The notes beneath the pieces are model-generated. The model was not told the origin of the DNA. It worked only from the letters and a program-made list of their open reading frames with translations, and searched no databases. 64,000 nucleotides of DNA from Couchioplanes azureus (GTDB lineage: Bacteria > Actinomycetota > Actinomycetes > Mycobacteriales > Micromonosporaceae): contig NZ_BMQY01000005.1 in the NCBI RefSeq assembly GCF_014648355.1, forward strand, positions 248,001 through 312,000, written 5' to 3'. Each line of letters starts with the position of its first letter. The stretch's first letter is position 1. A program made the translations under genes and the position numbers. Shown piece by piece: positions 1 through 8,108 of this stretch.

Positions 1-435
1 CGGGATGATGCCCGCGTTCGACGCGCCCGGGGACGCGATGCCGGGGCAGTTCGGGCCGATGATGCGGGTCTTCTCGCCCTGGGCCACGTTGTACGCCCAG
101 AAGGCGGCCGAGTCCTGCACCGGCACGCCCTCGGTGATGACGACCGCGAGCGGGATCTCCGCGTCGATGGCCTCGAGCACGGCGGCCTTGGTGAAGGCCG
201 GCGGTACGAAGATGACCGACACGTCGGCGCCGGTCTCCTTCATGGCCTCCGCCACGGTCGCGAAGACCGGCAGCGCGGTGCCGTCGAAGTCCACGGTCGT
301 GCCCGCCTTGCGCGGGTTCACGCCGCCGACCACGTTGGTGCCGGCGGCCAGCATGCGGCGGGTGTGCTTGGAACCCTCCGAGCCGGTCATGCCCTGGACG
401 ATGACCTTGGAGTCCTTGGTGAGCCAGATAGCCAT
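1..435 (-). CDS. sucD: Succinyl-CoA synthetase alpha subunit (ADP-forming), N-terminal part
   Basis: The alpha subunit binds CoA and carries the phosphohistidine of succinyl-CoA synthetase, which makes succinate and ATP from succinyl-CoA in the TCA cycle. The window edge cuts the gene, so only about 145 N-terminal residues are present, covering the CoA-binding Rossmann domain. Visible marks are the start MAIWLTKDSKVIVQGMTGSE, GGVNPRKAGTT and the ending GPNCPGIASPG. The ATG lies 4 nt after the sucC stop, and a GGGGAAG ribosome site overlaps the sucC end, so the two subunits are translationally linked. The active-site His region lies outside the window. Confidence 0.97.
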   Translation of the reverse strand, partial: MAIWLTKDSKVIVQGMTGSEGSKHTRRMLAAGTNVVGGVNPRKAGTTVDFDGTALPVFATVAEAMKETGADVSVIFVPPAFTKAAVLEAIDAEIPLAVVITEGVPVQDSAAFWAYNVAQGEKTRIIGPNCPGIASPGASNAGIIP

Positions 436-439
436 GTCG

Positions 440-1618
440 TCACTTCCCCGCAGCCGCGAGCTCGGCGGCACGCTCGGCCGCACCGTCCATCGTGTCCACC
501 CGCTGCACCAGCGGGTTGTTGGCCGAGTCCAGGATCGCCCGGCCGGCCTCGGCGTTGTTGCCGTCGAGGCGGACCACGAGCGGCTTGGTGACGGCCTCGC
601 CGCGCTCGCCGAGCAGGGCGAGTGCCTGGATGATGCCGTTGGCGACCTCGTCACACGCCGTGATGCCGCCGAAGACGTTCACGAAGACCGACTTGACCGC
701 CGGGTCGCCCAGCACGATCTCGAGGCCGTTCGCCATCACCTGGGCGCTGGCGCCGCCGCCGATGTCGAGGAAGTTCGCCGGCTTGACGCCGCCGTGGCCC
801 TCGCCCGCGTAGGCGACCACGTCGAGCGTCGACATGACCAGGCCCGCGCCGTTGCCGATGATGCCGACCTCGCCGTCGAGCTTGACGTAGTTGAGGTTCT
901 TCGCCTTGGCGGCCTGCTCCAGCGGGTCGACCGCGGACTGGTCCACCAGCGCCTCGTGGTCGGGGTGGCGGAACCCGGCGTTCTCGTCGAGCGTCACCTT
1001 GGCGTCGAGCGCGAGCACCCGGCCGTCGCCGACCTTGGCGAGCGGGTTGACCTCGACCAGCGTGGCGTCCTCGGCCACGAACGTCTGCCACAGCTTCACG
1101 GCGATGTCGGCCACCTGGTCGGCGACCTCGGCCGGGAACTGCGCCGCGGCGACGATCTCCCGGGCCTTGGCCTCGGTGACGCCCTCGCTGGCGTCGATCG
1201 CGATCTTGGCGACCTTGTCCGGCTGCTCCTCGGCGACCTGCTCGATCTCCATGCCGCCGGCGACGCTGGCGATGCAGAGGAAGGTGCGGTTCGCACGGTC
1301 CAGCAGGTAGGAGAAGTAGTACTCCTCCTTGATGTCCGCCGTCTCGGCCAGCATCACCTTCTGCACGGTGTGGCCCTTGATGTCCATCCCGAGGATGTCG
1401 GTCGCGCGAGCCTCGGCCTCGTCGGCCCCGTCGGCCAGCTTGACGCCGCCCGCCTTGCCCCGGCCACCGACCTTGACCTGGGCCTTCACGACGACCTTGC
1501 CACCGAGGCGCTCGGCGATCGCCCGCGCCTCCTGCGGGGTCTCGGCGACGCCGCCGCCCAGCACGGGCAGCCCGTGCCGTTCGAACAGGTCGCGCCCCTG
1601 ATACTCGAACAGGTCCAC
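440..1618 (-). CDS. sucC: Succinyl-CoA synthetase beta subunit (ADP-forming)
   Basis: The ATP-grasp subunit that binds nucleotide and succinate and partners SucD. It is 392 residues long, the usual length for the family. Marks are the start MDLFEYQGRDLFERHGLP, the glycine-rich nucleotide loop GGRGKAGGVKLA near residue 50, NPLAKV, and the C-terminal CoA-ligase segment NVFGGITACDEVANGI. The frame is open further upstream, but I chose the GTG at 1618 because AAAGGAGA lies just before it and the family's conserved N-terminus begins there. It is the first gene of the sucCD operon; the roughly 850-bp non-coding stretch upstream would hold its promoter. Confidence 0.96.
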   Translation of the reverse strand: MDLFEYQGRDLFERHGLPVLGGGVAETPQEARAIAERLGGKVVVKAQVKVGGRGKAGGVKLADGADEAEARATDILGMDIKGHTVQKVMLAETADIKEEYYFSYLLDRANRTFLCIASVAGGMEIEQVAEEQPDKVAKIAIDASEGVTEAKAREIVAAAQFPAEVADQVADIAVKLWQTFVAEDATLVEVNPLAKVGDGRVLALDAKVTLDENAGFRHPDHEALVDQSAVDPLEQAAKAKNLNYVKLDGEVGIIGNGAGLVMSTLDVVAYAGEGHGGVKPANFLDIGGGASAQVMANGLEIVLGDPAVKSVFVNVFGGITACDEVANGIIQALALLGERGEAVTKPLVVRLDGNNAEAGRAILDSANNPLVQRVDTMDGAAERAAELAAAGK

Positions 1619-1886
1619 GTGTCTCCTTTCGCTCGCGACGCTTGCCCCGGCAAGCCGCGTACCTGCGTCCCGACCTTGTGCGCGGCGCGTCGTTGCGTCG
1701 CCGCCAGCGTGAGGAAATGTCGGCCCCGGTGATGCTCGGGGCCTCGATTCGCAGCCTAGCCAGTGAGAGGGGGGCGAGGGGTTCGCGGGGGGTTGCTGTG
1801 CAAGACCACACAAGTTCACCCGGGGCTGAGCTTTGGAAGCCCGACAACCGTTCTTCACGTACGCGGCCACGGGCGACCAAGCGCAG

Positions 1887-2230
1887 CACCGGGGCTGGAC
1901 CGCCTCCGGCGGCTACCGCCCTCGGACCGTAGCCACTCCAGGCCGTCCGCCGACTCCGGCCCGCCGCCTTCCCGGCCCGCCGCTTTCCCGGCCCGCCGCC
2001 CTTCCCGGCCCGCCACTTTCCCGGCCCGCCGCCCTTCCCGGCCCGCCACTTTCCCGGCCCGCCACCCTTCCCGGCCCGCCACCCTTCCCGGCCCGCCACC
2101 CTTCCCGGCCCGCCACCTTCCCGGCCCGCCACCTTCCCGGCCCGCCACCCTTGCCGGCCGGCGGCCGGGGACGGCCGGGACCCGGGACGGCCCGGGCGCG
2201 GTAGCCGCCGGAGGCGGTCCAGCCCCGGTG
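1887..2230. repeat. GC-rich tandem array flanked by a perfect 33-bp inverted repeat
   Basis: The left arm at 1887-1919 and the right arm at 2198-2230 are exact reverse complements over 33 bp, and a further 7-bp GTACGCG/CGCGTAC match lies outside them. Between the arms, 1969-2150 holds 11 head-to-tail units of 16 or 17 bp starting TTCCCGGCCCGCC, differing mainly by one base of length and a G/A change. The units follow each other directly, with no spacers. Open frames on both strands here are only repeat translations. The rest of the 1619-2400 gap shows no gene that I can support. It could be a small non-autonomous mobile element or a locally expanded intergenic repeat. Confidence 0.85.
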
Positions 2231-2400
2231 GTGCGGTTGGCCGGCCGCCGAACGCGTACCAAAGAAAGATCTTGATCAAATCCACCACACCGCGTAACCC
2301 CACCCCTGAGGCGTCGTTGAGTGTGGTGTCGGAGCGCTGAGCGACGACGAAGGCGGCCGATGCCCTGTCGGTCGAGGGGTGGCGGCGGGGCATCGTGCAT

Positions 2401-2437
2401 GAGAGGCCGGACGTGTGAGGGGTGCGTCCGGCCTCTC
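2401..2437 (-). terminator. Hairpin terminator downstream of the B12-binding gene
   Basis: A perfect 13-bp stem (GAGAGGCCGGACG and its complement) surrounds an 11-nt loop. It lies 35 bp beyond the stop of the minus-strand B12-binding gene. There is no clear U-tract, which is common for actinomycete terminators. Confidence 0.7.
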
Positions 2438-2472
2438 CCCTTAACCCTTCGCAGTTATTTGGTGATTATCCG

Positions 2473-2877
2473 TCAAGAAACGGGTGTCGCCACATTGGCG
2501 CGCACCCATTCGATGATGGATGCCGTGGTCGCGCCCGGGGTGAAAATGTGGGCGACGCCGATCTTTTCCAACTCGGTGATGTCGTCGGCGGGAATGATGC
2601 CGCCGCCGAAAACGACGATGTCGGATGCATCCCGTTCGGCGAGCAGTTCCAGGACGCGGCGGAAGAGCGTCATGTGGGCGCCGGAGAGCACCGAGAGACC
2701 GATCGCGTCCGCGTCTTCCTGGACGGCGGTCTCGACGATCTGTTCGGGCGTCTGGTGCAGCCCGGTGTAGATCACCTCCATGCCGGCGTCACGCAGGGCC
2801 CGGGCCACCACCTTGGCCCCCCTGTCGTGCCCGTCGAGTCCCGGCTTGGCGACCACGACCCTGATCCGTGCTTGCAT
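2473..2877 (-). CDS. Stand-alone cobalamin B12-binding domain protein (methylmalonyl-CoA mutase C-terminal type)
   Basis: This 134-residue protein consists only of a B12-binding Rossmann domain. The base-off/His-on signature DxHxxG is present as D15-G-H17-D-R-G20, so H17 should be the lower axial cobalt ligand. The later motif SVLSGAHM and the glycine turn VFGGGIIP match the small domain of methylmalonyl-CoA mutase. No mutase barrel is encoded nearby, so it either partners a barrel encoded elsewhere or acts as a B12-dependent sensor or chaperone. The ATG is preceded by GAAGGGG. It is monocistronic here, with a hairpin after it and a 410-bp divergent gap toward the M23 peptidase gene. Confidence 0.88.
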   Translation of the reverse strand: MQARIRVVVAKPGLDGHDRGAKVVARALRDAGMEVIYTGLHQTPEQIVETAVQEDADAIGLSVLSGAHMTLFRRVLELLAERDASDIVVFGGGIIPADDITELEKIGVAHIFTPGATTASIIEWVRANVATPVS

Positions 2878-3042
2878 GTTGCGACCCCTTCGGCGCGCGT
2901 CCAGTCAGACCTTAACGAACGGTAACCCGGGCGCCTTGAACCTTGGTAGCCGCCGCTCCGTACTACCGCGCGGCACCGGAGCGGCTCGGCGCTCGGATGC
3001 AAGCACCGTCCATCGTATTCCCCGTCACATTACGTTGTGTTA

Positions 3043-3055
3043 GTAACTCAGTTAC
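3043..3055. promoter_or_regulatory. Small palindrome upstream of the M23 peptidase (possible operator)
   Basis: GTAAC-TCA-GTTAC is a perfect 5-3-5 inverted repeat in the unusually AT-rich part of the gap between the divergent B12-binding and M23 genes. A palindrome of this shape could bind a dimeric regulator. No consensus is claimed, and the gap from 2878 to 3291 holds no gene I can support. Confidence 0.3.
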
Positions 3056-3291
3056 GGAGAGACAGTCCTGCGGCTCCTCAGAAAAGCTGACCAACTCGGA
3101 CAATCACCATCGAATGCTTCCAGAGAACTGTCAGGGAATTGGCGCTGCGACTTGTGACCGGCGTTGCGTTTCGTTACCGTGGCTCCCGGCTGTCAACCGG
3201 TTAACCCCGGACCTGCGGCTCGGCAAACCACCGTTCAGCACTTGTTCTCCCTCGGTGGACGCCGCTTATCGTCACCGACGGAGGGTTGTTC

Positions 3292-4047
3292 GTGCGTCAG
3301 CGCTTGTCGTCTGAGCCCGACCGCTATCGCGGCCGCCGCCGCGTCCCGACCCCTCCGCGCAGCCGCTACGCCGCGGTCGTCACCTCCGCCTTCGTCGGCG
3401 CGGGGGTCGTCGCCCTCGGATCGGCGTCGCAGCTTCCCGACGCCAAGGCCGTCAACCCGACGGTCCTGCAGAACCTCGAAGAGGCCGCCACCGCCCAGGA
3501 GGCCCTGGACGAGCGCGCGGCAGGCTCCGGCGACCGCGCCTCCCGCGGCGAGGAGCGCACCGTCGCCGCCTCGGGCACCCAGCAGGAGGCCCCGGCCACC
3601 CCGGAGGAAGCCGCCGCACAGGCCTGGCTCCTGCCGCTCGAGGACTACGAGTTCACCGCGCCCTACGGCGTCCGCTTCGGCAAGCTCCACGCCGGCATCG
3701 ACCTGGCCGCCCCGGAGGGAACCCCCTACAAGGCGGTCCACGGCGGCACGGTCACCTCGGCCGGCTACAACGGCGGCTACGGCTACTCGATCACCGTCAA
3801 GCACGACGACGGCACCGAGATGATCTACGCCCACTCCCGCCGCCTGCTCGTGCAGGCCGGCGACCAGGTGCAGGCGGGCCAGGTCATCGGCGAGGTCGGC
3901 AACACCGGATACTCGTACGGGACCCACCTGCACCTCGAGGTGCACGTCGACGGCTCCCCCACCGACCCGATCGTCTTCCTGAGGTCCCGCGGCGTCGACA
4001 TCAAGCTCAAGATCGAATCCGTCCTCGGAGCCCTCGCGGCCTCCTGA
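3292..4047 (+). CDS. Secreted M23-family (LytM) peptidoglycan endopeptidase
   Basis: A 251-residue protein with a basic N-terminus, one hydrophobic segment around residues 24-42 that acts as signal or anchor, an Ala/Glu-rich linker, and a C-terminal M23 domain from about residue 115. The zinc ligands of LytM peptidases are present: H133 and D137 in HAGIDLAAP, and the HLH pair H212/H214 in HLHLEVHVDG. It should cut peptide cross-links in the cell wall, outside the membrane. The GTG at 3292 is chosen because GGAGGG at 3280-3285 is well placed for it and too close for the TTG at 3286. A second M23 gene follows about 400 bp downstream. Confidence 0.9.
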   Translation: MRQRLSSEPDRYRGRRRVPTPPRSRYAAVVTSAFVGAGVVALGSASQLPDAKAVNPTVLQNLEEAATAQEALDERAAGSGDRASRGEERTVAASGTQQEAPATPEEAAAQAWLLPLEDYEFTAPYGVRFGKLHAGIDLAAPEGTPYKAVHGGTVTSAGYNGGYGYSITVKHDDGTEMIYAHSRRLLVQAGDQVQAGQVIGEVGNTGYSYGTHLHLEVHVDGSPTDPIVFLRSRGVDIKLKIESVLGALAAS

Positions 4048-4076
4048 GCCGCCCCTTCCTCCGCCTCCTGAGCCGC
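4040..4076. repeat. 13-bp direct repeat spanning the M23 stop codon
   Basis: CCTCCTGAGCCGC occurs at 4040-4052, where its TGA is the stop codon of the M23 gene, and again at 4064-4076, 24 bp later. It is one of four places in the window where the sequence around a stop codon is copied just beyond the gene. Confidence 0.6.
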
Positions 4077-4461
4077 TCTGCCGCGGCCACTCTGCCCTCG
4101 CGACATCTTCCCCTTCCGTGTCAGCTCATCGTCCGCGGGCACTTCTTCCCTTCCGCTGCCCTTGTCCCGCGGCGGTCCACCGCCGTGTCCGCCGAGGCCA
4201 GACCGGGCGCGTCTCGGCGTCCCTCTCCCCTGCCGCCGCTCTCTTCCGGGCCGCCGCTGCGGTGTTCCGCCGACGGCTGCGGGAAGCCCCATCCGGCAGC
4301 TCCCGCGGCCTCCGGACGGCCGTCTTCGACCGGAATCGGCGGCTTCGCAACCGGCCGGCAACCGGGGCGGTAGCACGTCGCCGGGCCCACTCAGGCTCCC
4401 CAGGGCCCATGCCGACAGGCAGGTGTCGGACCGACGTCGGAGCCTGGAGGAACAGCCCACC
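4077..4461 (+). other. Long untranslated leader between the two M23 genes
   Basis: About 385 bp without a convincing gene. The 3' part is rich in potential stems, for example CCGACA pairing with TGTCGG around 4412-4430, just before the GGAGG ribosome site at 4446-4450. Actinobacterial M23 and Rpf genes often carry c-di-AMP (ydaO) riboswitches. I see only weak resemblance and do not assign one. Confidence 0.35.
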
Positions 4462-5310
4462 GTGCAGCATCGAGCCCCACGGAACGCGCCTGGCCGGCAC
4501 CGCAGGACCATCCCGCTGCACAGCCACCGTGCCCCACGCGAGCCGATCACCGAGAAGAGTCGCTACGCCGTCGCCGCGGCCCTCGTGGCCGGCGTGGGCG
4601 TCACCGGGGTCGCCGCCGCGACCGACGGCACCGCGCCGGCCAGTGCGGTGGCGAGGGCGAACAGCCAGGCGAGCGCCGCGCCCTCCCCCGGCGTCACCTC
4701 GTCCCCGTCCGCGCCGACCAGCGCGGCCCCGACGACGGCGACCACCGTGGCCGCGTCCGCGGCAGGTGCCGTCCGGCCGGCGATGTCCGGCGTGACCGAG
4801 GCGGCAGCGGCCGCCGTGGCCTCGTCGGTGGCGCCTGGTGCCGAGGCGGCTGGTCAGCCGTTCGTCGCGCAGCGTCGCAAGGTCAAGCCGCTCCCCCAGT
4901 GGGTGCATCCGATGCCGGAGGGCGCGGTCACCTCGTGCTTCGGTCAGCGCTGGGGCCGCCTGCACGCGGGCGTCGACCTCGCGGCACCCACCGGCACCCC
5001 GATCCGCGCCGTGGGCAAGGGCGTCGTCGTCTCCGCGGGTCCGGCCGAGGGCTACGGCAACGCGGTGCTGATCGACCACGGCAACGGCTACCTCACCCAC
5101 TACGGCCACATGTCGGTGATCACGGCGACGGTCGGCCAGCGGGTCGAGGCGGGTGACCACATCGGCGCGGAGGGCTCCACGGGCCACTCGACCGGTCCGC
5201 ACCTGCACTTCGAGGTGCACGCGGGCAGCTACCAGAACCCGATCGAGCCCACCCGGTGGATGCACGAGCACGGCGTCGACATCACCAGCTGCGCGTCCTT
5301 CGAGGACTGA
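4462..5310 (+). CDS. Secreted M23-family peptidase, second copy
   Basis: A 282-residue LytM-type endopeptidase. A long basic N-terminus precedes a hydrophobic stretch (AVAAALVAGVGVTGVAAA, about residues 34-51), then a Ser/Ala/Thr-rich linker, then the catalytic domain. The zinc-site motifs HAGVDLAAPTG and HLHFEVHAG are intact, and the core GNGYLTHYGHMS is typical of M23. Two cysteines, one in TSCFGQRWG and one near the C-terminus in ITSC, could form a disulfide outside the cell. The GTG at 4462 is used because it follows GGAGG by 11 nt; the frame is open upstream but without family similarity. It is closely related in layout to the M23 gene before it. Confidence 0.9.
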   Translation: MQHRAPRNAPGRHRRTIPLHSHRAPREPITEKSRYAVAAALVAGVGVTGVAAATDGTAPASAVARANSQASAAPSPGVTSSPSAPTSAAPTTATTVAASAAGAVRPAMSGVTEAAAAAVASSVAPGAEAAGQPFVAQRRKVKPLPQWVHPMPEGAVTSCFGQRWGRLHAGVDLAAPTGTPIRAVGKGVVVSAGPAEGYGNAVLIDHGNGYLTHYGHMSVITATVGQRVEAGDHIGAEGSTGHSTGPHLHFEVHAGSYQNPIEPTRWMHEHGVDITSCASFED

Positions 5311-5436
5311 CCCGCACGGCGGCCACCGCGACCGATCCGGACAACCACCCGTCGCCGGGCGAACCCGGGCGAACGCGGGAAACCGACGGAGCCGTCGTGT
5401 GCGACCGTGCCGGATCCGCGACCGGCTTGCCGGCGG

Positions 5437-7911
5437 CTACAGCTTCTCGATGGGCGCGTGCCGCAGGACCAGCCACATGACCTGGTCGCCGAAGTCGATC
5501 TGGGCGCGGGCTCCCGGGCCCTGCCCCTCCACGGTCACCACCCGGCCCAGCCCGTACCGCTGGTGGTTGACGCGGTCGCCGGCGGCCACCTTCGGGGGCT
5601 GCTTCATCTCGCTGGCCGTGGTCAGCTTGCTGGCGTCCACCCCGAGCCGCTCGGCGAGGCGTTGCGCCTTGGGCGTTCCCCCGGCGAAGCCGCCGCCCCG
5701 GCCGAAGCCACGGCCCGGGTCGCGCCCGTAGTCGCCGCCGCGGCCCCCCACGCCGCCGCCCGTTCCCGACCAGGACGTGTACGAGCCCGCCGTACGCTCC
5801 CAGCGCACCAGCTCCGGCGGAAGCTCGTCGGTGAACCGGGACGGCGGGTTGTACTGCGGCTGTCCCCACGCCGAGCGGGTCACCGCGCGGGACAGGTAGA
5901 GCCGCTGGCGGGCGCGGGTGATGCCGACGTAGGCGAGGCGCCGCTCCTCTTCCAGCTCGGTGTTGTCGCCGAGGGCGCGCATGTGCGGGAAGACGCCGTC
6001 CTCGAGCCCGGTGAGGAAGACCACCGGGAACTCGAGGCCCTTGGCGGTGTGCAGCGTCATGAGGGTGACGACGCCCTGGTGGTCCGGGTCGTCGCTGGGG
6101 ATCTGGTCGGCGTCGGCGACCAGGGCGACCTGCTCGAGGAAGCCGGCCAGGGTGGCGGCCTGCGTGTCGTCCTCCTCCGCCTGCGCCTCGACGCGTTCGG
6201 TGTACTCGCGGGCGACGCTGACCAGCTCCTGGAGGTTCTCCACGCGGCCCTGGTCCTGCGGGTCGAGGCTCTCCTCCAGCTCGGACAGCAGGCCGGAGCG
6301 CTGGAGGACGGCCTCCAGCACCTCCTCCGGGGGAGCCGTGCGGGACAGCTCCCGCAGATCGTCGAGAAGCTGGACGAAGTCCGCGATGCTGTTGGCGGCG
6401 CGGGTGGAGATGCCCGGCGCGTTCCGGGCGTGGCGCAGGGCCTGGCCGAACGAGATGCGGTCGCGAGTGGACAGTGCCTCGACGCACGCCTCCGCGCGGT
6501 CCCCGATGCCCCGCTTCGGGGTGTTGAGGACCCGGCGGATGCTCACCGTGTCGTCGTCGTTGACCACCGCGCGCAGGTAGGCGAGCGCGTCGCGCACCTC
6601 CTTGCGCTCGTAGAAGCGCACGCCGCCGACGACCTTGTAGGGCAGGCCGACGCGGATGAAGACCTCTTCGAAGACCCGGGACTGGGCATTCGTACGGTAG
6701 AAGACCGCCACGTCCCCCGGCCGCACCCCGTGGTTGTCGCCCAGCCGGTCGATCTCCCGGGCGACCCAGTCGGCCTCGGCGTGCTCGGTGTCGGCCACGT
6801 AGCCGACGATCTGCTCGCCGGCGCCCTGGTCGCTCCACAGGCGCTTGGGTTTGCGGCTGGTGTTGCGGTCGATGACCGCGTTCGCCGCGGACAGGATCGT
6901 CTGGGTGGAACGGTAGTTCTGCTCCAGCAGGATCGTGCGGGCGTCGGGATAGTCGCGCTCGAACTCGAGGATGTTGCGGATCGTCGCGCCGCGGAACGCG
7001 TAGATCGACTGGTCCGCGTCGCCGACCACGCACAGCTCGGCCGGGGGGATCTCGCCGCCCTGGGTGCCGACGAGCTCCTTGACCAGCATGTACTGCGCGT
7101 GGTTGGTGTCCTGGTATTCGTCGACGAGCACGTGCCGGAAGCGCCGGCGGTAGGCCTCCGCGACGTGCGGGTGCGACTGGAACAGGTGCACGGTGGCCAT
7201 GATGATGTCGTCGAAGTCGAGCGCGTGCGCCTCGAGCAGGCGGCGCTGATAGAGCTCGTACGCCTCGGCGACGGCCCGCTCGTTGGGCCCCTTGGCCTTC
7301 TCCTTGAACTCGGCCGGGTCGACCAGCTCGTTCTTCAGGTTGGACACCTGGGCGGCGAGCCCGCGGGCGGTGTAGCGCTTCGGGTCGAGGTCGAGCTCGC
7401 GGGCGACGAGCTGCATCAGGCGCCGCGAGTCGTCGGCGTCGTAGATCGAGAAGGTGCTCTTGAGCCCGGCGTGCTCGTGCTCGGCCCGCAGGATACGCAC
7501 GCATGCCGAGTGGAAGGTCGAGACCCACATCAGCCGGGCGCGCGGGCCGACGATCGCCGCGACCCGCTCCTTCATCTCCCCGGCGGCCTTGTTGGTGAAG
7601 GTGATCGCGATGATCTGGCCGGGATGCACGTCCCGCTCGGCGAGCAGGTGGGCGATCCGGTGGGTCAGCACCCGGGTCTTGCCCGACCCCGCGCCCGCGA
7701 CGATGAGCAGCGGCGAGCCGGCGTGGGTGACCGCGTCGCGCTGCGGCCCGTTGAGGCCGGCCAGCAACGCCTCCGGGTCGAGGCGCCGGGACGCCGCCCT
7801 GCGCGGCTGGTCCGGCGAGGCCGGCGAGTCGGCCGAGGCCGGGGACTGGCTCGGCGGCCTGACCGCGGGCATCGCGAACAAGGGCTGCGTATTTTCGGGA
7901 AGGGCTCGCAT
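5437..7911 (-). CDS. pcrA: ATP-dependent DNA helicase of the UvrD/PcrA family
   Basis: A superfamily 1A 3'-5' helicase for nucleotide-excision repair, mismatch repair and clearing of recombination intermediates. All helicase motifs are visible: Walker A AGAGSGKTRVLTHRI, TFTNKAAGEMKER, motif II LVDEYQDTNHAQ, motif III DADQSIYAFRGA, motif IV EQNYRSTQTIL, motif V MTLHTAKGLEFPVVFLTG and motif VI YVGITRARQRLYLSRA. The C-terminus (GDRVNHQRYGLGRVV onward) is the Tudor-like RNA-polymerase-binding domain of PcrA. Using the ATG at 7911 gives 824 residues, but an ATG at 7872 is possible because neither start has a clear ribosome site. The N-terminal 35 residues are low complexity. Confidence 0.93.
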   Translation of the reverse strand: MRALPENTQPLFAMPAVRPPSQSPASADSPASPDQPRRAASRRLDPEALLAGLNGPQRDAVTHAGSPLLIVAGAGSGKTRVLTHRIAHLLAERDVHPGQIIAITFTNKAAGEMKERVAAIVGPRARLMWVSTFHSACVRILRAEHEHAGLKSTFSIYDADDSRRLMQLVARELDLDPKRYTARGLAAQVSNLKNELVDPAEFKEKAKGPNERAVAEAYELYQRRLLEAHALDFDDIIMATVHLFQSHPHVAEAYRRRFRHVLVDEYQDTNHAQYMLVKELVGTQGGEIPPAELCVVGDADQSIYAFRGATIRNILEFERDYPDARTILLEQNYRSTQTILSAANAVIDRNTSRKPKRLWSDQGAGEQIVGYVADTEHAEADWVAREIDRLGDNHGVRPGDVAVFYRTNAQSRVFEEVFIRVGLPYKVVGGVRFYERKEVRDALAYLRAVVNDDDTVSIRRVLNTPKRGIGDRAEACVEALSTRDRISFGQALRHARNAPGISTRAANSIADFVQLLDDLRELSRTAPPEEVLEAVLQRSGLLSELEESLDPQDQGRVENLQELVSVAREYTERVEAQAEEDDTQAATLAGFLEQVALVADADQIPSDDPDHQGVVTLMTLHTAKGLEFPVVFLTGLEDGVFPHMRALGDNTELEEERRLAYVGITRARQRLYLSRAVTRSAWGQPQYNPPSRFTDELPPELVRWERTAGSYTSWSGTGGGVGGRGGDYGRDPGRGFGRGGGFAGGTPKAQRLAERLGVDASKLTTASEMKQPPKVAAGDRVNHQRYGLGRVVTVEGQGPGARAQIDFGDQVMWLVLRHAPIEKL

Positions 7912-8108
7912 CGCGCGGACAAGTCTATGCCCGGGGTCCGACAGTCTTCGGGGCGCCCGGGGGCGCAGGAGGGCCGAAACGGCGCGAAAAGGTAACGCGA
8001 CCGCCGCTCGCAATCAACCTGTCATCCGGAAGTGGTAGCGCTGACCTGCGTCGATGATCCAGGCTGTCGAGGTTGACTGATCTGACTCCGACCGGGAGAC
8101 CGAATACT

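Noticed and set aside
1969..2150. Possible CRISPR array
   Set aside because: The 16/17-bp units abut directly with no unique spacers, and no cas genes are present.
1855..2400. Repetitive Gly/Arg/Lys-rich open frames over the sucC upstream array
   Set aside because: They only translate the tandem DNA repeat, lack ribosome sites and change frame with the 16/17-bp alternation.
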